Assembly (NCBI GenBank): GCA_001275005.1
Contig: JWZX01002134.1
Location: 1-12,752 of the forward strand
Direction: 5' to 3'
From: Chrysochromulina tobinii
Taxonomy: Eukaryota > Haptophyta > Prymnesiales > Chrysochromulinaceae
DNA length: 12,752 nucleotides
Numbering within the stretch: the stretch's first letter is position 1; each line of letters opens with the position of its first letter. Of the stretch, positions 1 to 7,736 are shown in pieces. Under the pieces are notes generated by a model. The model was not told where the DNA came from. It saw only the letters and a list, made by a program, of their open reading frames with translations, and ran no database searches. The position numbers and the translations under genes were made by a program.

Positions 1-109
1 AGATCGAGGAGCTGCTGGACGCGGGCTGGAAGTTCGAGCCGGAGAAGTGGGAGGCGTCGATGAAGCGCCACGCAAATGATCCGCCCTTCGACCCGACCAA
101 GGCGAAGCT
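1..109 (+). repeat. Higher-order repeat copy A (957-bp period), coding
   Basis: Bases 1-109 match 958-1066 with one difference, a synonymous C/T change at 89 versus 1046. It encodes the end of a third-type EF-hand unit plus the linker ANDPPFDPTKAKL. The 957-bp offset equals 319 codons, that is three EF-hand units plus one linker, so at least one more three-unit block must lie upstream of the window. Confidence 0.9.
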
Positions 110-1073
110 CGTCGCGCCCCCCGCGCCCAAGTACCAGCACTGGGACCTGGGCAACATCTTCTCTCAGTTCGACACGGACGGCGACGGGTTGCTGAACTTC
201 AACGAGTTTCAGCGCGCGTTCCGTGCGCTCGGGCTCAAGAAGCGCAGCGGCGAGAAGGCGGATATCGACGAGGCCATGTTCAAGAGCTTCGACAAGAACG
301 GCGACGGTGTGGTGTCCCTCGCGGAGCTCGACGCCGGCCTCAAGCCAAAGACACGCGCCGTGATCGAGGAGAAGCTCAACAACGGCTGGGTCTTCGACAA
401 GAAGAGATGGGACGCGTCGGTGGCTCGTCACTCGACTTGGAACATGTCGAAGGTGTTCAAGCAGTTCGACTTTGATGGCGACGGCTGCCTCGACCTAGGC
501 GAGCTGCAGCGTGCCTTTCGGGCGTTGGGGCTCACGAGCAAGACGACGGGCAAGAAGATGGTCGTGGACCAGGCGACGTTCGACTCGTTCGACACCAACA
601 AGGACGGCAAGATTAGCCTGGAGGAGTTCAACACGAACCTGCACGCAAAGACGCGCAAGAAGATTGAGGACAAGCTGAACGCGGGCTGGAAGTTTGACCC
701 CGAGAAGTGGGCTGCGTCGCTAGCTCGCCATCAGCGGTGGGACATGTCCAAGGTGTTCAAGCAGTTCGATTCGGACCACGATGGCTTTCTCGACATGCGC
801 GAGTTCATGCGCGCGTTCCGCGCCCTTGGCCTCAAGAAGCGCTCGGGCGGGAAGCTCGAAGGAGACGCTGAGATGTTCAACTCGTTCGACACCAACGGCG
901 ACGGCTTTGTGTCGCTTGCAGAGTTTGAGCAGAACTTGTACCCGTCGACTCGCAAGAAGATCGAGGAGCTGCTGGACGCGGGCTGGAAGTTCGAGCCGGA
1001 GAAGTGGGAGGCGTCGATGAAGCGCCACGCAAATGATCCGCCCTTTGACCCGACCAAGGCGAAGCTGAAATAA
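1..1073 (+). CDS. EF-hand tandem-repeat Ca2+-binding protein, 3' part (5' end outside window)
   Basis: The reading frame is open from base 3, upstream of the first ATG at 60, and ends at TAA 1071-1073, so the window starts inside the gene. The visible 356 residues hold three units of about 100 aa, whose conserved Trp codons lie at 141, 438 and 738. Each unit has two EF-hands. All six 12-residue loops are canonical (D-x-D/N-x-D-G, Glu at position 12), for example DTDGDGLLNFNE and DTNKDGKISLEE. Between loops sits the motif FRALGL, and each unit closes with a basic helix of the type TRKKIE-x-KL-x-AGWKF-x-PEKW-x-AS. A Pro-rich linker (PPFDPTKAKL) precedes unit 1 and recurs at the C terminus. No signal peptide or membrane segment is visible in this part. 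By family knowledge such loops bind Ca2+; whether the protein acts as buffer, sensor or scaffold is unknown. Certain as EF-hand protein; full length unknown. Confidence 0.93.
   Translation, partial: IEELLDAGWKFEPEKWEASMKRHANDPPFDPTKAKLVAPPAPKYQHWDLGNIFSQFDTDGDGLLNFNEFQRAFRALGLKKRSGEKADIDEAMFKSFDKNGDGVVSLAELDAGLKPKTRAVIEEKLNNGWVFDKKRWDASVARHSTWNMSKVFKQFDFDGDGCLDLGELQRAFRALGLTSKTTGKKMVVDQATFDSFDTNKDGKISLEEFNTNLHAKTRKKIEDKLNAGWKFDPEKWAASLARHQRWDMSKVFKQFDSDHDGFLDMREFMRAFRALGLKKRSGGKLEGDAEMFNSFDTNGDGFVSLAEFEQNLYPSTRKKIEELLDAGWKFEPEKWEASMKRHANDPPFDPTKAKLK
958..1066 (+). repeat. Higher-order repeat copy B, at the end of the EF-hand gene
   Basis: This is the partner of bases 1-109. After base 1066 the copies diverge: here the frame runs into AAA and the stop codon, whereas copy A continues into APPAPK and the next EF-hand unit. 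The near-perfect DNA identity between copies, against much lower identity between the three units inside one block, points to recent block duplication or gene conversion. Confidence 0.9.
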
Positions 1074-2061
1074 GCCCTTGATGAAGTTTGAAGTGCATGG
1101 TGCCTCAATGGTGTGGCTCGCCCCATATCGTATAAAGGGCGAAGGGCGGCTCCACGTGGGCCTTGCGATGATACTACGTATGGTTGATCGGGACGGGCGG
1201 CGATTAGGTGGCGGTGTTTTGAGCATGTGGGTCTTTCTCCGGCATGGCATGTTTGAAGAGTGCAGCCGCCCCTGGGCTTACATGTACTGGGCTTGTCTGG
1301 GCCTGCAACCGTCCGGCGCGGCACTAGGTGAACTAGCTCGACGGCTCGACGCACCCTCCTCTCCGCTCGTCACGTATCTTCGCCGGGCACGCGAGGTGAT
1401 GCGGCATGGAGATAGCGTGATAATGTCACTTGTGCGTCTTGTCACTACGGCGTCGAGCTCGAGGGGCCTGTTCGTGGCTGCATCGTGGGCCGGCGCGCGC
1501 GCGCCTGAAGGCTCCTGAAGGCCGACCCGGCGCGATGAACATCTACCGTGAAACCGCGGCGTTTCGGCATGAGCCATGACCCCGCATGCCGCATGCGCAT
1601 CATTTTATGTGCACGTATCGCGTTATATCCTTCGCTGACGCTGTGTCCGGTGCTCGAAGGTGCTCGTGGTGTTCCGAGCGAGCAGCACAGGCGGGCAAGT
1701 TCGCGAGTTCGGTTCCCGAACGAGTTTTTTCGTAAGTTATAAGTGCATAGCGGGCGGCTTTAACCTTTATGTGGTATTCGTACGACATTAGCTTGAACTA
1801 TGAACCGGCGGCGGCGATGCCGGGATGCCGTAGCGCGTAGCTACCGCGTACGCAACGCACACGGGGGCGTTCCGCGCTGCTACCGGTACCGCGGACCACG
1901 CTCGTGTACCGTACTCCGAACGGACTCGACTGTGCGCGCATCCGAGGCCATACGCGATACGGTACAGGCCCGTACATCCTGCTGGCCGCACCCAGACCAT
2001 GTGGTGCCGGCGAATCTACTTTCAAAGTTAACACGCTCATCCGAGCATAAAGTCCTTCCGA
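1074..2061. other. Convergent intergenic spacer, no credible gene
   Basis: This spacer of about 1 kb lies between the 3' ends of the EF-hand gene and the glucosidase II gene and should hold both 3' UTRs and terminators. Open frames are short and lack recognisable motifs. Small structures seen are a tandem CTGAAGGC pair near 1506-1522, a short GTTCGG-TTC-CCGAAC hairpin just before a T run near 1710-1731, and a local excess of GTAC words between 1780 and 1980. I could not recognise a polyadenylation signal. Confidence 0.6.
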
Positions 2062-5000
2062 TCAAGAACGATCGGAATCGTTGGCGTACTTGATGGTGAT
2101 CGACCATCCGGAGGCAACCGGCACGTCCGGCTTGCGAACGACAAGCCGATTGGTGGCAGCCACGTGTGTGAATGTAAGGTCGCGCGTCGCGCCGTCGGTT
2201 GTGGAGAGCGTGATGCTTTCAGGCGGTGCCGTGTTGAGCAGTTCGAGCCTCTCGAGCACGTTGGACGGCGAGTACGTGTCGCTCGTGTGAAGGGGCCTGG
2301 CCGTCAGCTTGCCCTCCGACAGCTCAAACTTCCAATAGGCGTACGCTCCCTTGCGGTAGCTGTAGCCATCTCCCGAGTCGAGGTACAGCCGGCCGCTCGC
2401 CGAGCCCCCGCTCGTAGGCGCGACGACGAGGGTGAAGGGATCGTCAGCCATGGCGACCGACGAGCGACGCAGGCGCATCTGGCGCGGCACGATGGATCCG
2501 CCGCGCTGGAAGACGGGGATGGCGTCGATCGGGGCGTCGATTCTGGCCTCAGAGGGCGCGGCGTGCCGGCGTCCGCTGACCACATCGTACCACAGCTGGC
2601 CGACTGAGCCTGGGAAGTAGACGTTGACCCACGTCGCTCCCTGCGTGGTCACCGGCGCCACCATGAGGTCGCCGCCAGCCATCCACTGCTTGCCGTTATC
2701 AAACGTCTGCTCGTCGGTTGGGAAGCTCACCCACAGCGGGCGCATGGTGGGCATGCCCGTGGTCTCGGCCAGGAAGAAGAGCGTGTACCAGTACGCGAGC
2801 AGTTGGTAGCGCTGCATCGCGAAGGCGCGCAGCCGCACCGTCGTCTCGTCGTCAAAGGTCCACGGCTCCCGCCGGCCCGACTTTTCATGCGCGTGGCCGC
2901 GAAAGAAGGGTTGGTACGCTCCCGCGGCGAACCAACGGGTGAAGAGCTCGGCATCTGGGTCGTCCCATCCGGCGCGGCCTGCGCCATCCGTGTGGCTGCC
3001 CTTGCCGAGGAACCCGCCCACATCGGCGCCCGAAAAGGTGATTCCACACAAGCCGAGGGAGAGCAGCATGGGTGCAGCCGCTTCGAGGTGCGACCACTTG
3101 CAGGCGTTGTCTCCGGTCCAGATGGCGCCCCAGCGCTGCGAGCCCGCGTAGAAAGAGCGCGAGAGCACGAAAGGGCGCGAATCTTCGCCCGGGTTGCGCC
3201 GGAGCAATCCGAGGGCCGTCGCCTGGTGCATGTACATGCCGTACAGGTTGTGCCACTCGCGGTGCTCGATGCCCGCGATGGACTTGGCGTCCTTGTTCAT
3301 GGACACCTCGGGGCCGTTAAACACCGAGGGCTCGTTCATGTCGTTCCACGTGTACAGCGTGGGCGTGGAGCCCTCATACTTATCGTACGCGAAGCGAGAC
3401 GCCCACCAGTCACGCACCTTCTCGGACGTGAAGTCGACATATGCGGACGAGCCGGGCCAGCACCATCCATCGAGCTCCTGACCGTCGGCCTTGTTGATGA
3501 AGTAGCCCTTCTCGTGCGCCTCCTTGTACACGCTGTAGCCCATATCCTTCTTGATGTGCGGATCGACGATCGTCACCATCTTGCGCCCTGTGGCCGAAAG
3601 CTGCTGCTGCATCTCCTTCGGATTTGCGAACTTGTACTGATCCCACGTGAAGTAGCGCTTGCCGTCGGTGTGCTCGATGTCGAGCCAGAGTACGTCGAAC
3701 GGCAGGTCGAGCTCCTCGAACTTGCCGTGCACGTAGCGCACGTCCTCCTCGTCATTGTAGTTCCAACGGCACTGGTGGTACCCGAGGGCGAAGCGAGGTG
3801 GCAGCGGCGTGGAGCCGGTCAGGGCGGCGTATTGCGAAAAGATGCGCTGCGGCGACGGGCCAGGGAGCATGAAGACGTCGATGACGCCCGACTCGCTCAT
3901 CCAGTACGCGCTCGTCGAGGGGCGCGGCGCGCTCTTCGCCGTCAGGGAAGAGAGCAAACTCTGCTCCGCGTCGCGCCGGGAGATGTCGATGAACGTCTCC
4001 GTCGGATTGAACCAGAGCGTGCCGACGGTCATATTGGGAGAGTGCGCGAGGAGCAGCGGCACGCCGCCGTAGAGCGCCATGGGCGAATCGAGCTCGTAGT
4101 CGTACACGTCCAGCGTGTACATGCGGTACGGGTCGGCGTACCTCGCGCCCGGCCCGGTGGTCGAGGGCAGGTTGAGTGGTGCTGCGTGCTCCGCCAGCCC
4201 ATACACGTGCGTCGCGCCCTCGTACGTGACGTCCATCCCAACGGAGGCGGGCCCGAACGGCTTCGAGTCGCGGTGCGAGCCGATCTGCTCCTCCCACAGG
4301 TCGTCCGCCCTGGCCGCCGCCGCCATCGCGCCCGCGTCCGCCGCCGGCGCATCCTCGGCACGCTTCTGCTTCGTCCCATCTGAGTAGACGGCGAGGCCGT
4401 CCTCGTGAAAGTCGACGATGGTCTTGCCGCCGTGCACGTCAGAGTCGACCGATGTAATGGGCACCGCCGCATCGTCGCGCTTGCGGTGGTGCTCGAAGTA
4501 CAAGCGCCCACCAGGGTTGAGCGTCAGCGCTGCCGTAGCGCCACGGTAGAGCGTCGCCTTGAACGGGTGCAGCTGGATGGCGATAAGCGCGTCCTCGGCG
4601 GCTGCGGCGGAGGGCGACGCGGTGTTGGAGACCTCGTGTGCGTACGCGTACACAGCCACCTCCTTGGCAGCCGCGGCCGCTTGCAGCGGGTGGCCTTCGA
4701 GTTCCGCCAATCCAACGGAGCGCAGCGGCGTGGTGAGCAGCTCAGGCTCGAGGATGTCGTTCGGCTCCCAGCGCGGGCCGTGCAGCGGGTTCGTCTCGGT
4801 TATGCGCAGCCGCGAGGCGCCGCTCGCATACGCCTGCAGGGTCAGCGTCAGAGAAACGCCGAACTCGCCACCGTGCAGCGTGCCGGTGACCGTGCCGGCC
4901 GGACTGAGCGAGAGAGAGGTGGGCGCCACGACGTAGCCGTGATGCTTCTCAGGGTTGCGCCGGCGGCGGCAGAAGCCTGTCTTTGCGCACGTGCGAAATT

Positions 5001-5076
5001 TGCTGTGGTCGACGGCCGAGCCAACGTGAAGTGACGCGAAAAGGGTCGTCAGGCCGAGGAAGGTGCTCAACGCCAT
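2062..5076 (-). CDS. GANAB: ER alpha-glucosidase II catalytic alpha subunit (GH31)
   Basis: This enzyme trims the two inner alpha-1,3-glucoses from N-glycans in the ER lumen and takes part in the calnexin/calreticulin quality-control cycle. The protein is 1004 aa, within the usual range for this subunit. The start at 5076 is the first in-frame ATG, has G at -3 and +4, and gives a signal peptide (MALSTFLGLTTLFASLHVGSA). It is followed by the family's N-terminal signature HSKFRTCAKTGFC (Cys30, Cys36). A mutarotase-like domain leads into the (beta/alpha)8 barrel. Signature motifs are WLDIEHTDGKRYFTWD (W464), YTWNDMNEPSVFNGPE with predicted nucleophile Asp579, and TGDNACKW with predicted acid/base Asp656, followed by LCGITFSGADVGGF. 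There is no C-terminal KDEL, which is normal because the beta subunit retains the complex in the ER. No intron is needed. It diverges from the transporter gene at 5481. Confidence 0.96.
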   Translation of the reverse strand: MALSTFLGLTTLFASLHVGSAVDHSKFRTCAKTGFCRRRRNPEKHHGYVVAPTSLSLSPAGTVTGTLHGGEFGVSLTLTLQAYASGASRLRITETNPLHGPRWEPNDILEPELLTTPLRSVGLAELEGHPLQAAAAAKEVAVYAYAHEVSNTASPSAAAAEDALIAIQLHPFKATLYRGATAALTLNPGGRLYFEHHRKRDDAAVPITSVDSDVHGGKTIVDFHEDGLAVYSDGTKQKRAEDAPAADAGAMAAAARADDLWEEQIGSHRDSKPFGPASVGMDVTYEGATHVYGLAEHAAPLNLPSTTGPGARYADPYRMYTLDVYDYELDSPMALYGGVPLLLAHSPNMTVGTLWFNPTETFIDISRRDAEQSLLSSLTAKSAPRPSTSAYWMSESGVIDVFMLPGPSPQRIFSQYAALTGSTPLPPRFALGYHQCRWNYNDEEDVRYVHGKFEELDLPFDVLWLDIEHTDGKRYFTWDQYKFANPKEMQQQLSATGRKMVTIVDPHIKKDMGYSVYKEAHEKGYFINKADGQELDGWCWPGSSAYVDFTSEKVRDWWASRFAYDKYEGSTPTLYTWNDMNEPSVFNGPEVSMNKDAKSIAGIEHREWHNLYGMYMHQATALGLLRRNPGEDSRPFVLSRSFYAGSQRWGAIWTGDNACKWSHLEAAAPMLLSLGLCGITFSGADVGGFLGKGSHTDGAGRAGWDDPDAELFTRWFAAGAYQPFFRGHAHEKSGRREPWTFDDETTVRLRAFAMQRYQLLAYWYTLFFLAETTGMPTMRPLWVSFPTDEQTFDNGKQWMAGGDLMVAPVTTQGATWVNVYFPGSVGQLWYDVVSGRRHAAPSEARIDAPIDAIPVFQRGGSIVPRQMRLRRSSVAMADDPFTLVVAPTSGGSASGRLYLDSGDGYSYRKGAYAYWKFELSEGKLTARPLHTSDTYSPSNVLERLELLNTAPPESITLSTTDGATRDLTFTHVAATNRLVVRKPDVPVASGWSITIKYANDSDRS

Positions 5077-5114
5077 AACGATGCTTTCATTACCATTTGC
5101 CGATGGAGTAGCAG

Positions 5115-5122
5115 TGACGTGG
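5115..5122 (+). promoter_or_regulatory. UPR-element-like bZIP site (TGACGTGG; minus strand CCACGTCA)
   Basis: TGACGTGG lies 39 bp upstream of the glucosidase II start codon. It matches the published core of animal UPR elements (TGACGTGG/A) and the CCACGTCA core of plant P-UPRE sites. Glucosidase II belongs to ER quality control, so an ER-stress bZIP site would make sense here. An 8-bp match in GC-rich DNA can occur by chance, and no CCAAT partner for an ERSE was found. Confidence 0.35.
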
Positions 5123-5131
5123 CACGAAAGC

Positions 5132-5153
5132 GTTTCACACAAGTTTCACACAA
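5132..5153 (+). repeat. 11-bp perfect tandem duplication (GTTTCACACAA x2)
   Basis: Two adjacent identical copies, 5132-5142 and 5143-5153, lie about 55-75 bp upstream of the glucosidase II ATG, next to the TGACGTGG site. The role is unknown; it may be part of the promoter or 5' UTR. Confidence 0.8.
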
Positions 5154-5166
5154 CCTCAACCCGCCC

Positions 5167-5188
5167 GCTCGCTCGCTCGCTCGCTCGC
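5167..5188 (+). repeat. GCTC tetranucleotide microsatellite (5.5 units)
   Basis: Five full GCTC units plus GC lie in the divergent promoter region. It is a simple-sequence repeat, likely length-polymorphic between strains, with no evident function. Confidence 0.9.
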
Positions 5189-5440
5189 CTCCGGGTAAAA
5201 GACGTCCCTGCTTTTGCCAAATGAATGACAGGACCCCTCACTTGGATTCAAGTGCGCCCAGAAGGGAGGTGAGGAGAAGCTGATGGCATTCGCTGTGTCC
5301 TGTGACTAGAATTCACATGTGTACCCCCCAGAACCCCTTCAAGATGATCTCTGTGTATCCCCTAAATAGGAAAGGATACTTCGACATGGAAATTCGTGCT
5401 CCACCAGAAGCACGAACGCGCAATGTGCCGCAAACGATCT

Positions 5441-5470
5441 TCTCCTTTCAGCGCGTCTCCTTTCAGCGCG
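5441..5470 (+). repeat. 15-bp perfect tandem duplication, pyrimidine tract plus CAG
   Basis: TCTCCTTTCAGCGCG occurs twice in tandem (5441-5455, 5456-5470), ending 10 bp before the transporter ATG. Each copy has the form of a 3' splice acceptor (pyrimidine tract followed by CAG), and a third CTTTCAG lies at 5484-5490 just inside the predicted coding frame. It could be an initiator/5'-UTR repeat or tandem acceptors of an upstream intron. Confidence 0.75.
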
Positions 5471-5480
5471 AATCGTACCC

Positions 5481-7112
5481 ATGCTTTCAGACGGAACACA
5501 TTCGCTCGCCGTGACCTCCCAGTCGCTCTTGAAGCGCAAGTCGACGGATCGCGCCTTCGGTGCAGCGTACGTGCTCGTGCTGCTCGTCACGCTCGCCATC
5601 GCCATCGCCGCTGGGGGCGGGAGTAACATCGATGGACTGAAGCAGTGCAACGTCAATGGCACTGTCAACGGCACTGTCAAAGGCACTGTCACATTCACCA
5701 CCGACGCCACCGACGTCCTAGTAGTGTTGCCCCAGCTCCTCGTCGTCCCGATCATCTCCGTGCTCATCGGCATGGCCTGGATGGGGGCGATGCGGTCCTG
5801 CGCAAAGGCAATGGTCTACGGCACCCTTATTGGTCAAGGCCTCGTGCTCGCCGTGCTCTCTGTCGGCTCTCTCGTCGTTTTCCCGCCGTTGATATTTTTC
5901 TTCGGCACCCTCTTTGTCATGTACTTCCTGTTGCTCTTCTGCGCGCGCAAAAATATCAACCTTACGGTCACGTTGATTGAGCAGGCAGCCTCGGTTGTTC
6001 AAGTCCACCCGCAAATCTTCGTCTCCTCGGTGCTCCTGATGACGCTCGGCGCCATCGTGTACGGCGCCTGCATCGCAGCCGCGCTCCTGCTCTTCACCAA
6101 CGGCGAGTGTGTCCTGTCCAACTCGACGTCAGTCGATCCAAAGTACAACCCGAATGCGACGTCGGCGCCGGGCGACCAGTGGCAATTGTCGAATGCAGCG
6201 ATCCCCGGGCTGAGCTTCGTTGGATTCGCGTTGCTGTGGTCGGTCGAGGTCTTCTCCGCAATGCGCTTCTACGTTGTCTCGTTCGTGACGGGCGTCTGGT
6301 ACTTTAAGGCCTCGGGCATGGCTGCGCAAAGGGGCGGCTCGGGCACCGTGACCAACCCTGTGACCACGGCGACCAAGCTGGCCTTCACCAAGTCCTTCGG
6401 GACCATCTGCCTCACAGGCCTCATCATGTACATTGTTGAGCTGCTGCGCCGTATGGCCAAGAAACAATCGCAAAACAACGGCCTGACCGGCGTCCTCATC
6501 GCGTGCTGCATCAACTGCCTCGTCGCGTATCTCGAGTTTATCACGCGCTTCGCCCTCACTCTCCACGCGCTCACCGGCGATGACCTCTGCACGTCGGCAC
6601 GCACCTTCACGTCGCACCTGAACCGGCACGGCTTCAGCGCGGTCTGGGTCAACTGGATGGCAAGCTGGGTCTTCAACTTCAGCGCGTTCGCGCTCTCGTT
6701 GCTCATCACGGCGATTTGCCTTGTCATGACGAGCCACCCCCAGCGTGGAATCACCGCCCTCATTGTCATCGGTATCCTCTCGTTCATCTTCGCGATTGTC
6801 TTCCTCAGCTTTGTCGCCGGCATCCTACTCAACATCATCGACGCGTGCTACTCGTGCCTCATCCTCGACCTCGACCACGGCGCCAAGAGCCAGCCCCAAG
6901 TGGCCCAGGCGATCCTCATCCTCGCCAATCCCACGTACCTGTACCAACATCAATCTAATGATCCACAGCCTACCGTGGCCGTCGCGTACGCGCAGCCGTA
7001 CGCCCCGCAACCAACCACGGCGACGTGTGCGCAGCCGAGCATGGGGAGTATGCCGCAGCCCACGGTGTACGGGCATGCGCGCCCCATTGTCAGCGAGTAC
7101 GTTGCCAAGTGA
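5481..7112 (+). CDS. Choline transporter-like membrane protein (SLC44/CTL family, PF04515-type)
   Basis: This 543-aa protein has about ten predicted membrane segments. A short cytosolic N terminus bears KRKSTDRAFGAAYV, comparable to the R-x-C-T-D motif before TM1 in this family. TM1 (about 26-46) is followed by an extracytosolic loop with NGT sequons (N59, N63). The family core is WSVEVFSAMRFYVVSFVTGVWYF (W253), KSFGTICLTGLIMYIVELLRR, then a Cys-rich helix with AYLEFITRFAL, the last helices, and a hydrophilic Pro/Gln-rich tail with PQPT repeats. Family members export or import choline or act as plasma-membrane solute transporters; the substrate here is not determined. ATG 5481 is the first in-frame start after a stop at 5367-5369, but its -3 base is C, so an upstream exon is possible. 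Stop TGA is at 7110-7112. It is a single uninterrupted frame. Confidence 0.85.
   Translation: MLSDGTHSLAVTSQSLLKRKSTDRAFGAAYVLVLLVTLAIAIAAGGGSNIDGLKQCNVNGTVNGTVKGTVTFTTDATDVLVVLPQLLVVPIISVLIGMAWMGAMRSCAKAMVYGTLIGQGLVLAVLSVGSLVVFPPLIFFFGTLFVMYFLLLFCARKNINLTVTLIEQAASVVQVHPQIFVSSVLLMTLGAIVYGACIAAALLLFTNGECVLSNSTSVDPKYNPNATSAPGDQWQLSNAAIPGLSFVGFALLWSVEVFSAMRFYVVSFVTGVWYFKASGMAAQRGGSGTVTNPVTTATKLAFTKSFGTICLTGLIMYIVELLRRMAKKQSQNNGLTGVLIACCINCLVAYLEFITRFALTLHALTGDDLCTSARTFTSHLNRHGFSAVWVNWMASWVFNFSAFALSLLITAICLVMTSHPQRGITALIVIGILSFIFAIVFLSFVAGILLNIIDACYSCLILDLDHGAKSQPQVAQAILILANPTYLYQHQSNDPQPTVAVAYAQPYAPQPTTATCAQPSMGSMPQPTVYGHARPIVSEYVAK
5652..5687 (+). repeat. In-frame 12-bp triplication encoding VNGT-VNGT-VKGT
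   Basis: Three adjacent 12-bp units (5652, 5664, 5676) differ only in the third base of the second codon triplet region: GTCAAT, GTCAAC and GTCAAA followed by GGCACT. They lie in the first extracytosolic loop of the transporter-like protein. Two copies create N-glycosylation sequons (NGT) and the third has lost the Asn (KGT), so this is a local expansion of a glycosylation site. Confidence 0.85.
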
Positions 7113-7736
7113 GACCAGGCTCGAGTCCAAGCTCATCTTCAACTGAAGGAGGCCACATGGTGAAGACTGAAGAGGCGGCCCATGGAAGGCGGGTGGAGCA
7201 GAAGAGGAGGGTGGAGGGGGCAGGGGTGGGTTCAGCGCAGGACGTTATACGCAGGACGTTCACAGCGCGGTGCCGTGGAGAGTGGGGAGGGCGGGGGAGG
7301 GGTCGTGCTTGTGCCCCATGCGGGGGGGCAAATTCCAAATATGACGGTACTTCAAGTGTGTTGCGCATCTCAAACACAAACTGTCCGTGCTTGCGTATGT
7401 ATCAAATGTGCAGACGTTGATGCATTGCGTTAATGAAGCCGAAAATTACCACCCGCGAGCCGCGTGTGCCCTACGTGTGTCGATACGTGTGCCCCGATCT
7501 TGACACATTGATTCTGTGTGAACGAACTACATGTCCGTGTACTGACCTCTTGGCGCGGTGGCGCGCACACATGACCACATGTTCACGGTTCGCGACTATT
7601 GTAGTTCACGTGGTCGTGTTGTTGGGGCTCATACGCAAGGACGCATGAAAAATAGATTTCGCGGGGTCCACGACAAATAATGGAACTCACAATTGTTTCC
7701 CAAAAATAGAAACGATCATCACGCTGCAAAACTCTG
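7113..7736. other. Intergenic spacer: 3' region of transporter gene, promoter of thioredoxin-EF gene
   Basis: No credible gene is seen. The first 120 bp are strongly purine-rich (GGAGG/GGTGG type) on the plus strand, followed by a 14-bp-spaced direct repeat of CGCAGGACGTT (7236-7246, 7250-7260) and a small CCCC-ATGC-GGGG hairpin near 7315-7326. From about 7640 to 7736 the sequence becomes A-rich (AAAATAGA occurs near 7649 and 7704), which is the best guess for the core promoter or 5' UTR of the next gene. Confidence 0.55.

Larger units (their letters stand above)
5077..5480. promoter_or_regulatory. Divergent promoter region between glucosidase II and CTL-like genes
   Basis: These 404 bp separate two divergent start codons, so both promoters and 5' UTRs should lie here. 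The region carries an unusual density of short perfect tandem repeats (5132-5153, 5167-5188, 5441-5470) and a bZIP/UPR-type core at 5115-5122. No clear TATA box was identified. The half nearest the transporter gene is less GC-rich than the coding DNA around it. Confidence 0.6.

Noticed and set aside
1078-1518. A 146-codon open frame just after the EF-hand stop codon
   Set aside because: There is no recognisable motif and the composition is typical of random GC-rich sequence. It lies where the 3' UTR is expected.
1780-1980. A cluster of GTAC words and a GTAGCTAC palindrome in the first spacer
   Set aside because: They are too short and irregular to call a regulatory array; chance enrichment is plausible.
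2803-4383. A 526-codon open frame on the plus strand, antisense to the glucosidase II gene
   Set aside because: It is rich in Arg, Ala, Gly and Val with no domain. The minus strand carries full GH31 motifs, and long antisense frames are expected opposite GC-rich codons.
5077-5142. An N-terminal extension of glucosidase II to 5142
   Set aside because: The extended frame would begin at TTG, not ATG. The ATG at 5076 gives a proper signal peptide.
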